Positions 43,728 to 52,048 of a stretch of DNA of 64,000 bases are shown here, piece after piece. Positions within the stretch are counted from its first letter, which is position 1. Each line of letters opens with the position of its first letter. Both the position numbers and the translations under genes were made by a program. This stretch comes from DASQPR01 sp963836775 (GTDB lineage: Bacteria > Actinomycetota > Actinomycetes > Mycobacteriales > Micromonosporaceae): the NCBI GenBank assembly GCA_963836775.1, contig CAWIKR010000003.1, positions 2,914,001 to 2,978,000 on the forward strand, in the 5' to 3' direction. Under the pieces are notes generated by a model. It saw nothing but the letters and a program-made list of their open reading frames with translations. It was not told the origin of the DNA and searched no databases.

Positions 43728-44294
43728 GTGACACTGCGGACTCGCGGACTGCAGATGGGCATGACCGCCGTCATCGGCCTGGCCCTCACGGCGTGCTCCG
43801 GTTCCGCGAAGCCGCACCCGGCGACCGCGGCGCAGGGCGCGGCGACCGCCTCCGCAAGGGTCCTCCACCTCGTCGACTACGCCACCGATGACGGCACCGA
43901 CTCGACCGTCATCTTGACCGGCGCGATCGGCGATTTCGGCGTCGCGACCACGGTGGATCCGAGCGGAGCACCCGACCCGGAACACGAGGGCACGCTGCGG
44001 CTCACCCTGGCGCACGGCGGATTCGCACTGACGATTGCCGAGCCGCACCAGAAGCTGGTCGCCGCGTTCGCCCGGTTTCCGGCCGATCCCGCAAGTTGCT
44101 CGGGCACAGTTACGGTCACCGGCACCGCGCCCATCGTGCCGGGTTCCGGCTCGGGCGCCTACCAGCACATCAGCGGCTCGCTTTCGGTGACGATCACGGT
44201 GTCCGAGATCGACGCCAAGCCCAAATGCGACGGCACCGGGGCCTTTCTGCATCAGGCCGTCGTCATCACGGGAACCGGGACGGTGACCTATTAG
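43728..44294 (+). CDS. Putative lipoprotein, unknown function
   Basis: A 188-residue exported protein. The GTG at 43728 follows GCAGGGAG. The signal peptide ends in a clear lipobox (GLALTACSGSAKPHP), so it should be lipid-anchored on the outside. The mature part is rich in Thr, Val and Gly with strands such as STVILTGAIGDFGVATTVDP, GTLRLTLAHGGFALTIAEPH and GSLSVTITVSEIDAKPKCDG, suggesting a small beta-barrel or beta-sandwich. Two Cys (about residues 120 and 170) could form a disulfide. No family was recognised. Between the deacetylase remnant and this gene there is an open frame starting with one hydrophobic helix (ATG 43505) that may be a further remnant. Confidence 0.7.
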   Translation: MTLRTRGLQMGMTAVIGLALTACSGSAKPHPATAAQGAATASARVLHLVDYATDDGTDSTVILTGAIGDFGVATTVDPSGAPDPEHEGTLRLTLAHGGFALTIAEPHQKLVAAFARFPADPASCSGTVTVTGTAPIVPGSGSGAYQHISGSLSVTITVSEIDAKPKCDGTGAFLHQAVVITGTGTVTY

Positions 44295-44306
44295 TCGCGG
44301 CCCTCT

Positions 44307-44795
44307 TCAGTGGCGCAGCCGGGTCATCAGACTGGTGGCCACCGCCCCGATCCGGCTCCGCCAGGCAGTGCTGATGGTCCACTTCCGGAACTCATTGGGG
44401 CCTCGATAGACCAGGTAGGCCTGCAGGTCTACGTCATCGCCGGTGGCCACGAAGCCGGTGGCGGCCTGATCCGCTCCGGTGAGCCCGATCGCCCAGCGCC
44501 CGGAGGCGGCGCCATAGGCGAGCTTGACGGCGGCGATGTCGGCGATCATCAGCGCGGTCGCGACCTCGGGATCCGGCGCCGCGAGGATCCGGGCCGGCAG
44601 CGTGGTCGGCACCCCGGTCTCGATGTTCGTCAGCGTCATGGTCAGCCGGATCGTCCGGGCCGGCGGCACGTCCAGATCGACCGGGACGTCCAACCGCAAG
44701 GTGCCACCAAACTCCTGGGCATTGCCGTGGCGAATCCGCACCAGGCTGGACAGCACTGATATATCGGTCGGCTCCGACCGCGGCCCAATCGCCAT
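44307..44795 (-). CDS. Unknown cytoplasmic protein under BlaI-like operators
   Basis: A 162-residue protein without signal peptide or membrane helix. ATG 44795 follows GGGGAG. The sequence alternates beta-strand-like stretches (TLRLDVPVDLDVPPARTIRL, TMTLTNIETGVPTTLPARIL) with a helical ALMIADIAAVKLAYGAASG and ends in a basic tail. I do not recognise the family. Two CTACTAC-N7 dyads 35-85 bases upstream match the BlaI operators of the neighbouring repressor, which places the gene in the BlaI regulon by inference. It is convergent with the lipoprotein gene. Confidence 0.65.
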   Translation of the reverse strand: MAIGPRSEPTDISVLSSLVRIRHGNAQEFGGTLRLDVPVDLDVPPARTIRLTMTLTNIETGVPTTLPARILAAPDPEVATALMIADIAAVKLAYGAASGRWAIGLTGADQAATGFVATGDDVDLQAYLVYRGPNEFRKWTISTAWRSRIGAVATSLMTRLRH

Positions 44796-44831
44796 TCGTT
44801 CGCTCCCCTCGGCGTCCACGCGTCGAGCCTA

Positions 44832-44881
44832 CTACTACAAACCTTGTAGGAGCCTGATAACTACTACGACGTTCGTAGAAC
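44832..44881. promoter_or_regulatory. Pair of BlaI-like operators
   Basis: CTACTAC-N7-GTAGGAG (44832-44852) and CTACTAC-N7-GTAGAAC (44861-44881) keep the exact 7-base spacer of the two operators in front of blaI and a similar centre-to-centre distance (29 versus 26 bp). They lie just upstream of the unknown gene at 44307-44795. Confidence 0.7.
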
Positions 44882-44978
44882 TAGGGCGGGAGGTCCGGTC
44901 GCGTCGGCGCCATCGGCCGGGTCGGCAGCGACCGGGCCGTAGGCCGGCGCTCGCAGGAGCCGTCGCGGGCGCCGGGCC

Positions 44979-45034
44979 GGACGGCCGTAGCCGGAAGGCC
45001 GTGGTCGGAAGGCCGTGGTCGGAAGGCCGTGGTC
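44979..45034. repeat. 14-bp tandem repeat in noncoding gap
   Basis: Three exact copies of GGAAGGCCGTGGTC (44993-45034) are preceded by one diverged copy (44979-44992). The gap from 44882 to 45152 shows no convincing gene. Confidence 0.75.
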
Positions 45035-45152
45035 GGCGAGCCGCCGCGCGAAGTCCAGGAACGGCTCGACGGCCCGGGGCAGCTTGGCGATTGCGGTCCC
45101 GGGCCGCCGAGGGTCACACCGGCCGGCGCTCACGAGCGCGCGGCCGGAAGCG

Positions 45153-46091
45153 TTACGGCGTCACATCGAAGCTGGCCAGGAACGCCAGATCGTCGGCTTG
45201 GTCGATGCGGTATTCGTCGTCGGTGCCGGTGCAGTTCGGGCTGATGCCGAAGGACGTCACCGCGACGATCTGGTTCGTGCCCTGGACGAGCGTCGGCCCG
45301 CCGGAGTCGCCGAAGCAGGTGCCGCCTTGATGCGTACTGCCGTTGTTGTTGGTGAAACGGGCGACCGTGCCATCCGGCGTGCCGAACGCACCGCGAAGCG
45401 TGACCAGCGCGACCGTCCCGAAGTACCGGGTGTCACCACCCACGTCGAAGTGCGGGTGCTCGGCGTTGAGGCCGTAGCCGACGACGGTGAACTTCTGCGT
45501 GCTATCGGGGCCGGTCTGGAACTGGTCCAGGAACCCGGCCGGCGAAACCGCGCCGTAGCCGCTCATCGGCACCGGCGCGAGGAGATTCAGGATCCCCATG
45601 TCGTGCAGGAAGAACGCGTTGTTGTCGAATTGCGGGTGCGGGTGCGAGGTGGCCCGATGCCACTGCGACGACCCGTTCAGAGCTGTCGCCCAGTCGTGGT
45701 AGCGCTGCGGGTTCTCCGACCGCCCGTAGGTCGAACTCGGCCGCAGGATGTCGAAGTCCGGTGAGTCCGAGAAGTTGATCCAAACGTCGTCTCCGCCTGA
45801 TCCGGAGCCACCGTTAACGGTCGTCGACACGCCATCGGCGCCGACGCCATGGGTGCAGTGCCCGGCGGTGACCACGATGTGGTCGTTCAGAAGCGTGCCG
45901 GTGCAGGTGAACCACGAACCCGGGTCGTCGAACCTGGAGTCCTGCTCGTCCGGCACGTAGAACAGCAACTCTCCGACATACGGATGAGCACCGACGTCGG
46001 GCTGGCCATGGGTGATGGCACTCGCCGGTGTCACCGCCGCGATGACCAGCGCCGCAGCGGCGACCACCACCGTCGCGAGTCGTTTCAGCAT
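45153..46091 (-). CDS. Secreted trypsin-like serine protease (S1)
   Basis: Exported chymotrypsin-fold protease of 312 residues. A signal peptide (about residues 1-25, LATVVVAAAALVIAAVTPAS) precedes ITHGQPDVGAHPYVGELLFY. The catalytic triad is visible: His in VVTAGHCTHG, Asp in FLHDMGILNL, Ser in CFGDSGGPTLVQG. Cys pairs flank the His and Ser as in other secreted S1 enzymes. The segment after the signal resembles an IxxG activation N-terminus, so little or no propeptide is present. It is divergent from the GH9 cellulase gene. Substrate specificity is not assigned. Confidence 0.92.
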   Translation of the reverse strand: MLKRLATVVVAAAALVIAAVTPASAITHGQPDVGAHPYVGELLFYVPDEQDSRFDDPGSWFTCTGTLLNDHIVVTAGHCTHGVGADGVSTTVNGGSGSGGDDVWINFSDSPDFDILRPSSTYGRSENPQRYHDWATALNGSSQWHRATSHPHPQFDNNAFFLHDMGILNLLAPVPMSGYGAVSPAGFLDQFQTGPDSTQKFTVVGYGLNAEHPHFDVGGDTRYFGTVALVTLRGAFGTPDGTVARFTNNNGSTHQGGTCFGDSGGPTLVQGTNQIVAVTSFGISPNCTGTDDEYRIDQADDLAFLASFDVTP

Positions 46092-46294
46092 GGGCTTCCT
46101 CCATCAGTGGTGAAGAACGCTTCCATCTGAACCAGCGGTCGCACCCACCGGCGCGTCACAGGTTTTGCGCGGCGCGAGGGTGTCGGCAAGGGTCGCCGAC
46201 ACCAGCTCCGTATCTCTTCTAGCGTCGGGCGGCCCGGATTTGTCACACCAACGTGCCACTAAAAAAGTGCATTGTCACCAGCAGAAACCTGTCA

Positions 46295-46355
46295 TTGACA
46301 TATCGACATCCGTACGCGTACCAATCGATAGTGAAGTTGACTAACCATCGATTGG
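46295..46355 (+). promoter_or_regulatory. Promoter and inverted repeat upstream of GH9 cellulase
   Basis: TTGACA at 46295-46300 is followed after 18 bases by TACCAA. CCAATCGATAG (46321-46331) and CCATCGATTGG (46345-46355) form an inverted repeat with one mismatch that overlaps the -10 and ends 6 bases before the ATG. It differs from the CebR cellulose operator (TGGGAGCGCTCCCA), so another regulator is implied. The second arm also carries the only GGAG near the start, so binding or pairing could mask the ribosome site. Confidence 0.5.
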
Positions 46356-46361
46356 AGCCGC

Positions 46362-48275
46362 ATGCGCCGTCTACGATCGGGTCCCCTCGCCGCCGTGTTC
46401 GCCGCCGCCGTCGTCGCCGCACTGGCGCCGGCCGGACCGGCGGCCAACGCCGCGGCCGGGACCGCTTATGTGCGCGTCAATCAGCTCGGCTATGGCAGCG
46501 CCGGCAAGCGCGCCTACCTGATGTCATCGGGCACCGAGACCGATGCCACGTTCGCGGTGAAGAACTCCTCCGGCGTCACTGTCTTCACCGCTCCGATCGG
46601 AGCTCGGCTGGGCTCGTGGAGTTCCGGCTATCCGAACGTCTACGCCCTCGACTTCGACTCGGTCACCGCCGCGGGCACCTACACCGTCGCCGTGACCGGC
46701 CCGCTGGCCGCGACGTCGCCGGCGTTCCGGATCGACACCGGCCAGAACGTCTACGCGTCGGCGATGACCAACGCGGTCGCGTTCTTCCAGAACCAGCGCG
46801 ACGGTTCCGCCTACATCCCGTCCCCGCTGCGCACCGCACCGGCTCATCTCAACGACGCGTCCGCGATGAGCTACGCGACACCGCACGCGAAGCCGTCCGG
46901 CGCGTTCTCCGGCGACCTGACGTCGCTCGGGATCACCGTCAACGCGTCCGGCGGCTGGTGGGATGCCGGCGACTATCTGAAGTTCCTGCAGACCACCAGC
47001 TATACCGAAGACCTGCTGCTGGTCGGCGCGCGGGACTTCGCGGCCCAGACCGGATCGGCGTACGCGGCCGAAACCCGGTTCGGTGCCGACTTCCTGCAGC
47101 GCATGTGGAACGACAACACTCGCACGCTCTATTACCAGGTGGGCATCGGCGAAGGCAACGCGAAGATCGTCGGCGACCATGACATCTGGCGGCTGCCCCA
47201 GGCCGACGACACCTATGGCGGCACCGCGGCCGCGGACAAGTACATCCGCAATCGCCCGGTGTTCCCGGCCAACTCTCCCGGCGGACTGATCAGCCCGAAT
47301 CTCGCCGGGCGCGAGGCGGCCGCACTCGCGCTGTGCTACCAGGTCTACCGGACCAGCGATCCGGCCTACGCGAACGCCTGCCTGCTCTCCGCCGAGCACG
47401 TCTTCGACCTGGCCGACACGGCACCGTCCGGGACGTTGCTGACGGTAATCCCGTACAGCTTCTATCCGGAGACCGAGTGGCGCGACGATCTGGAGCTCGG
47501 CGCCACCGAGCTGAACCTGGCCCTGGCCGCCGGGCCGGCACCGGGCGGCCTGCCGCACAGCGATCCGACGTTCTACCTGCAGAAGGCGGCGACCTGGGCG
47601 AACGCCTATATCACCGGACCCGGCGACGCGGCCGACTCGCTCAACCTCTACGACGTCAGCGGGCTCGCACATTACGAGCTCGCCAACGCCATCACCGCAG
47701 CCGGTTCCCCGGCCGGACTGGCCACCAGCGTCACCGCGCTCACCGCCGACCTCGCCAAGCAACTCAACAACGCGGTGGCGCAGTCGGCCACCGACGCGTT
47801 CGGCTTCGGCTTCCCGTGGGCCACCTGGGACACCACCTCGCACGGTGCCGGGCTGGCGGTGATGGCCCACGAGTACGCCCATCTGACCGGCAGCACCACC
47901 TACTCCGCCTACGCGGACCGCTGGCTGGGCAACATCCTGGGCGCCAACGCCTGGGGTCTGTCGCTGATCGTCGGCGACGGCAGCACCTTCCCGAACTGCC
48001 TGCAGCACCAGGTGGCCAACTTGGCCGGGTCGCTGACCGGCGGCTCTCCGGTGCTGGCCGGCGCCGCGGTGGAAGGTCCCAACTCGGCCGCCACCAGAGG
48101 TGCGGTCAGCGGCATGGTGGCCTGCCCGGCCAACGGCGCCGACGTCTACGCGCCCTTCAACAGCTCGTCCGCGGAATTCAAGGACGACATGCAGTCCTAC
48201 TCGAACACCGAACCTGCGATCGACCTCACCGCGAGCTCTCCGCTCGCCTTCGCCTGGGAGATGAGCGGCCAATGA
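46362..48275 (+). CDS. GH9 cellulase/endoglucanase, secreted
   Basis: Secreted glycoside hydrolase family 9 enzyme of 637 residues that cleaves beta-1,4-glucans. Signal peptide about residues 1-34. An N-terminal Ig-like CelD_N domain starts with AYVRVNQLGYGSAGKRAYLM. The (alpha/alpha)6 barrel carries the nucleophile/base Asp pair in GGWWDAGDYLKFLQTTSYT (about residues 203-221) and the acid Glu in SNTEPAIDLTASSPLAF near the C-terminus. There is no cellulose-binding module. The stop overlaps the start of a GH18 gene, so the two secreted enzymes are made together. Confidence 0.92.
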   Translation: MRRLRSGPLAAVFAAAVVAALAPAGPAANAAAGTAYVRVNQLGYGSAGKRAYLMSSGTETDATFAVKNSSGVTVFTAPIGARLGSWSSGYPNVYALDFDSVTAAGTYTVAVTGPLAATSPAFRIDTGQNVYASAMTNAVAFFQNQRDGSAYIPSPLRTAPAHLNDASAMSYATPHAKPSGAFSGDLTSLGITVNASGGWWDAGDYLKFLQTTSYTEDLLLVGARDFAAQTGSAYAAETRFGADFLQRMWNDNTRTLYYQVGIGEGNAKIVGDHDIWRLPQADDTYGGTAAADKYIRNRPVFPANSPGGLISPNLAGREAAALALCYQVYRTSDPAYANACLLSAEHVFDLADTAPSGTLLTVIPYSFYPETEWRDDLELGATELNLALAAGPAPGGLPHSDPTFYLQKAATWANAYITGPGDAADSLNLYDVSGLAHYELANAITAAGSPAGLATSVTALTADLAKQLNNAVAQSATDAFGFGFPWATWDTTSHGAGLAVMAHEYAHLTGSTTYSAYADRWLGNILGANAWGLSLIVGDGSTFPNCLQHQVANLAGSLTGGSPVLAGAAVEGPNSAATRGAVSGMVACPANGADVYAPFNSSSAEFKDDMQSYSNTEPAIDLTASSPLAFAWEMSGQ

Positions 48276-49309
48276 TCCGCACTCGCCTGTCCCGCCGTGC
48301 CGCAGCGGCGATTCTCCTGATCGTCGGAGCCGGCGGCGGCCTGGTCGCCGCCGAGCCGGCCGGGGCCGCCACGGCGCCGCCGGCGCACGTCTACGCGCCG
48401 TACTTCGAGACCTGGGGCACCGATAGCCTCACCACGGTCGCCCAGCAGTCCGGAGCGCGCTACTTCACTCTCGCCTTCCTCGAGGTGCCGACCAAAGGCT
48501 CGTGCACGCCGGTCTGGAACGGCGACGCCACCCAGCCCGCGACGTCCGGCCGGTATCTCAGTGACATCGCCAGTCTGCGGGCGATCGGCGGCGACGTGAT
48601 CCCCTCGTTCGGCGGCTTCTCGGCCGACAACGGCGGCACCGAGCTTGCCGACTCGTGCACCAGCGTCGCGTCGATCGCTGCTGCGTACGAGTCGGTCATC
48701 GCCACCTATGACGTCAGCCGGCTGGATATGGACGTCGAAGTCAAGTCCCTGTCCAACACCGCCGGCATCGACCGCCGGAACAAGGCGATCGCGATGGTGG
48801 AGGCGTGGGCCGTGGCGCAGGGCCGACCGCTGCAGATCTCCTACACCCTGCCGGTGGAGCCGGCCGGCCTGGAATCCAACGGCCTCGCGGTGCTGCAGAA
48901 CGCGGTCGCGAACAACGCTCGGGTGGACGTTGTGAACATCATGACGTTCGACTATTACGACCACGTCACCACGGACATGGGCGCGGCAGCGATCAGCGCC
49001 GCGCAGGGCTTGCACGCCCAGCTCGCCGCGCTCTACCCGACCAAGACATCGGCGCAGCTGTGGGCGATGGAGGGCAACACGATCCTGCCCGGGATCGACG
49101 ACTACCCGAAGAAGACCGAAGTCACCAGCGTTGCCGATGCGCAGCGCCTGCTGGCGTTCGCCTCCGCCAACGGCATCGGCACCCTGTCCATCTGGGCAAT
49201 CCAGCGGGACAACGGCGGCTGCCCCGGCGGCCGGGACAAGAACGACTGCTCCGGCATCGTCCAGAACACCTGGGACTTCAGCCACGTCCTGAATCCCTAC
49301 ACCGGTTGA
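48272..49309 (+). CDS. GH18-family secreted chitinase-like protein
   Basis: Secreted TIM-barrel protein of 345 residues, translationally coupled to the GH9 gene (ATGA overlap). Signal peptide about residues 1-33. The barrel starts with HVYAPYFETWGTDSLTTVAQ. VIPSFGGFSADNGGTELADS forms the SxGG strand. The catalytic DxDxE appears as SRLDMDVEVKSL, with Glu as acid. MTFDYYDHV and IGTLSIWAIQRD are the later strands. These features fit chitinase-type GH18 proteins with a short loop architecture; no chitin-binding module is present. Pairing with a cellulase suggests a role against mixed plant-fungal material, but the substrate is untested. Confidence 0.86.
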   Translation: MIRTRLSRRAAAAILLIVGAGGGLVAAEPAGAATAPPAHVYAPYFETWGTDSLTTVAQQSGARYFTLAFLEVPTKGSCTPVWNGDATQPATSGRYLSDIASLRAIGGDVIPSFGGFSADNGGTELADSCTSVASIAAAYESVIATYDVSRLDMDVEVKSLSNTAGIDRRNKAIAMVEAWAVAQGRPLQISYTLPVEPAGLESNGLAVLQNAVANNARVDVVNIMTFDYYDHVTTDMGAAAISAAQGLHAQLAALYPTKTSAQLWAMEGNTILPGIDDYPKKTEVTSVADAQRLLAFASANGIGTLSIWAIQRDNGGCPGGRDKNDCSGIVQNTWDFSHVLNPYTG

Positions 49310-49391
49310 TCGACCACAAGTCGCGGGTGGGTCGCGCGGGGACGAGACCGCACGACCCGCCCGCACGACCCGCCCGCATGACCGTCGCTGG

Positions 49392-50836
49392 TCAGGACCG
49401 AACGGCCGTCGCCGGCACCGGCTCCGGTGCCGGCGTCGCGTCGGCGTCGGCGTCGAGGGCACCGAGCGGACCCGGAGTGCCAGGCCGGCCAGCATCGCGC
49501 CGAATCCGAGGGCCGCGCAGACCGCCATCGCCGCGCGATAACCGTCGACGAACCGCCCGCTGCCCGCGGCCGAGGCGAAGACGGTGCCGGCGATCGCCAC
49601 GCCGAATGCCGCGCCCAGCTGACGCATCGTGCCGAAGGTGCCGGAGGCGATCCCGATGTCCGCGGGTGCGACCAGGCTCACCACCGCCTTGGTCGTGGCC
49701 GGCAGGGCCAACGCGAGACCGATGCCGGAGAGCACCAGCGGGCCGGCAATCGGCAGGTAAGGCGCGCTGTCCCCGGCCGCGAACGCCAGTAGTCCCACGC
49801 CCACGGCGAACGCAGCGGTGCCGGCCAGCACCAGTGCGCGCTCGCCGAACCGGTCCGCCAGCGCACCGGCCCGGGGCGCGATCAGGACCGGCGGCACGCC
49901 CCAAATCAGCAGCCGGAGTCCGGTCTGCAGCGGCGAGTCGCCGCCGGTCACCTGGAACAGCTGGGCGGTGAAGAAGATCGTGGCGGTGACGGCGCCATTG
50001 AGGGCGAAGATGACCACGTTGCCGGCCGAGAACGACGCCGACGAGAACAGCCGGATCGGCAGCATCGGCGCGGTCGCCCGGCGTTCGTACGCGATGAATG
50101 CGACGACCGCAGCCGCACCGCCGATCAGCGTGCCGGCGACCATCGGGCTGGTCCACCCGTCGTCGGAGGCATGGATCAGCCCCCACACCAGTGACAACGC
50201 GGCGGCCGCACCGAGCACCAGCCCAGGCACGTCGATGCGAGCCGGGTTACCGAGTCCCTCGGCCACCTTGGACCGGACGAACGGGATCGCACCGAGCGCG
50301 AGCGGGACGTTGATCCAGAAGATCCACTGCCAGGACAGGCCCTCGGTGACCGCGCCGCCGATGACCGGCCCGAGCACCACAGCGAGCCCGGTCACGCTGC
50401 CGTAGATGCCGAGCGCCCAACCGCGCCGCTGCGGCGGAAACGCGGCGTTGAGAACGGCCAGCGCCATCGGCATCACCGCCGCCGCGCCGGCACCCTGCAC
50501 CGCGCGGGCGGCGATCAGCCCGGCGACGCCGGTGGACAGCGCACACGCGGCGGAGGCCAGGCCGAACACGACGAGGCCGATCATGAAGACGCGGCGCCGC
50601 CCGAGCCGGTCGCCGACCGCGGCCGCGGGCAGGAGCAGCACGGCGAAGCTCAACGTGTACGCGTTGACGGTCCACTCCAGGTCGGCCTGAGAACCGTGCA
50701 GGCTCCGCTGGATCGTGGTGAGCGCGGTGGACACCACCAGCATGTCGAGGATGACCATGAATGAGGCGAGCGAACCGAGAATCAAGGCCCAGCGCTGCGC
50801 CGGGGTGATCGAGCCGGAAGGCGCGGAAGTCGTCAT
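49392..50836 (-). CDS. MFS drug-efflux-type transporter (C-terminal frame uncertain)
   Basis: EmrB/QacA-type exporter of about 480 residues, 14 helices. ATG 50836 starts MTTSAPSGSITPAQRWALIL. Motif A-like GDRLGRRRVFMIG, motif C-like GLAVVLGPVIGGAV and the mid-protein PARIDVPGLVLGAAAAL are visible. After the last helix (LGFGAMLAGLALRVRSV, near 49480) the frame has no stop for another 1.3 kb, opposite to the GH18 gene. A single indel near 49450 instead gives ATPAPEPVPATAVRS and a stop at 49392, the natural end for this family. It is divergent from an ECF sigma gene. Confidence 0.85.
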
Positions 50837-50938
50837 GCCGGTTGAGACACCGGACCGGACCGGAACTGGTCGCGACCAGTTTTCCCGGCCGCCGGTGTCT
50901 TTATCGGTATGGGAGTTTCGACCTGGCACGATTCTGGA

Positions 50939-51973
50939 GTGAGCGAATCACCACCGGCCGATGAGAAGCTACGGCGCGCGCAGTCCGGTGACGGGGACGC
51001 GTTCCGGGAGCTGACCGAGGCCTACCGGACCGAGCTGCAGGTGCACTGCTATCGCATGCTCGGCTCGCTGCAGGACGCCGAGGACATGGTCCAGGAGACG
51101 CTGCTGGCGGCGTGGCGCGGCGTGACCGGTTTCGAGGGCCGATCGTCGATCCGGACCTGGCTCTACCAGATCGCGACCAATCGTTGCCTGAACGCACTTC
51201 GGGCCGGGGCTCGCCGCCCCCGGTTCGCCTACCAGCCGGAGTTCAACATGCCACCGCCCACTCGATACGGCGAGGTCACCTGGCTGGAGCCGTACCCGGA
51301 TCTGCTCTTGGATCTGATGCCGGACCAAGCGCCAGGCCCGGACGCGCGGCTCGAGCTGAAGGAATCGATCTCGCTCGCGTTCATCACGGCGACCCAGACG
51401 CTGCCGGCGAGGCAACGCGCGGTGCTGGTGCTCCGCGATGTCCTGGGTTACCGGGCCGCCGAGGTCGCCGCGATGCTGGAGACCACGGAGGATTCGGTGA
51501 ACGGCGCGCTCAAGCGGGCTCGGGCGGCGTTAGGCGATCAACGACCGGATCGGGATCAGGCCCAACCACCGGAGACGGTCACCGAGCGCGAAGTCGTCGA
51601 GCGATTCGTGACCGCGTTCGAGGCCGGCGACGTTTCGGCAGTCGTCGACCTGCTCAGCGACGACGCGTGGCTGACCATGCCGCCGCTGCCGCTGGAATAC
51701 TCCGGTCGAGCCGAGATCCTGGAGTTCCTGACCACCATCCCGTTCCGGGAGCAGCGGCGGTACCGCTTGATCCCGACCCGGGCCAACCGGCAGCCGGCGT
51801 TCGCCTGCTACGTCGCTTCGGCCCTGTCGCCGATCCCGCGGGCGCACGGGCTGCTGGTGCTCGGCGTCGAGAACGGTCAGATCGCCGCGATGACGCGGTT
51901 CATCGACAACTCGCTGATGCGAGTCTTCGGGTTCCCGCGGATCTATCCGGGCGCGTGGCCCGTGGTCCGCTGA
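50939..51973 (+). CDS. ECF sigma factor with C-terminal SnoaL-like domain
   Basis: A 344-residue ECF sigma factor of the long type. Region 2 is AFRELTEAYRTELQVHCYRM plus LGSLQDAEDMVQETLLAAWR (about residues 21-60). Region 4 is LPARQRAVLVLRDVLGYRAA with EVAAMLETTEDSVNGALKRA (about residues 152-190). Residues 200-340 form a SnoaL/NTF2-like domain (VVERFVTAFEAGDVSAVVDL, AEILEFLTTIPFREQ) that in related groups modulates sigma activity in cis. No anti-sigma gene is adjacent, as usual for such fusions. The GTG at 50939 is the likely start; an ATG at 50909 is possible. The divergent MFS pump may be its target. Confidence 0.87.
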   Translation: MSESPPADEKLRRAQSGDGDAFRELTEAYRTELQVHCYRMLGSLQDAEDMVQETLLAAWRGVTGFEGRSSIRTWLYQIATNRCLNALRAGARRPRFAYQPEFNMPPPTRYGEVTWLEPYPDLLLDLMPDQAPGPDARLELKESISLAFITATQTLPARQRAVLVLRDVLGYRAAEVAAMLETTEDSVNGALKRARAALGDQRPDRDQAQPPETVTEREVVERFVTAFEAGDVSAVVDLLSDDAWLTMPPLPLEYSGRAEILEFLTTIPFREQRRYRLIPTRANRQPAFACYVASALSPIPRAHGLLVLGVENGQIAAMTRFIDNSLMRVFGFPRIYPGAWPVVR

Positions 51974-52048
51974 CGCTGAGCCGCTTGTCGGTGTGGCCGC
52001 CCGACATGTCCAGCACGGACGGCCGAAAGGCGGCGACGGCCGCGCCGC

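Noticed and set aside
43505..43891. Small one-helix membrane protein overlapping the deacetylase stop
   Set aside because: The first 25 residues look like a helix, but the rest becomes shadow of the lipoprotein gene. Too weak to annotate as a gene.
44864..45133. An 89-codon minus-strand open frame
   Set aside because: It runs through the 14-bp repeat, has no ribosome site and no protein-like composition beyond a few residues.
46524..48272. A 582-codon minus-strand open frame
   Set aside because: Entirely antisense to the GH9 cellulase, which has signal peptide, domains and catalytic residues. The antisense product is Gly/Arg/Val-rich without motifs.
48197..50929. A 910-codon minus-strand open frame that includes the MFS transporter and continues opposite GH18
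   Set aside because: Only the part above about 49480 resembles a protein. The rest is antisense to the GH18 gene and has the Arg/Ala-rich, motif-free composition of a high-GC shadow frame.
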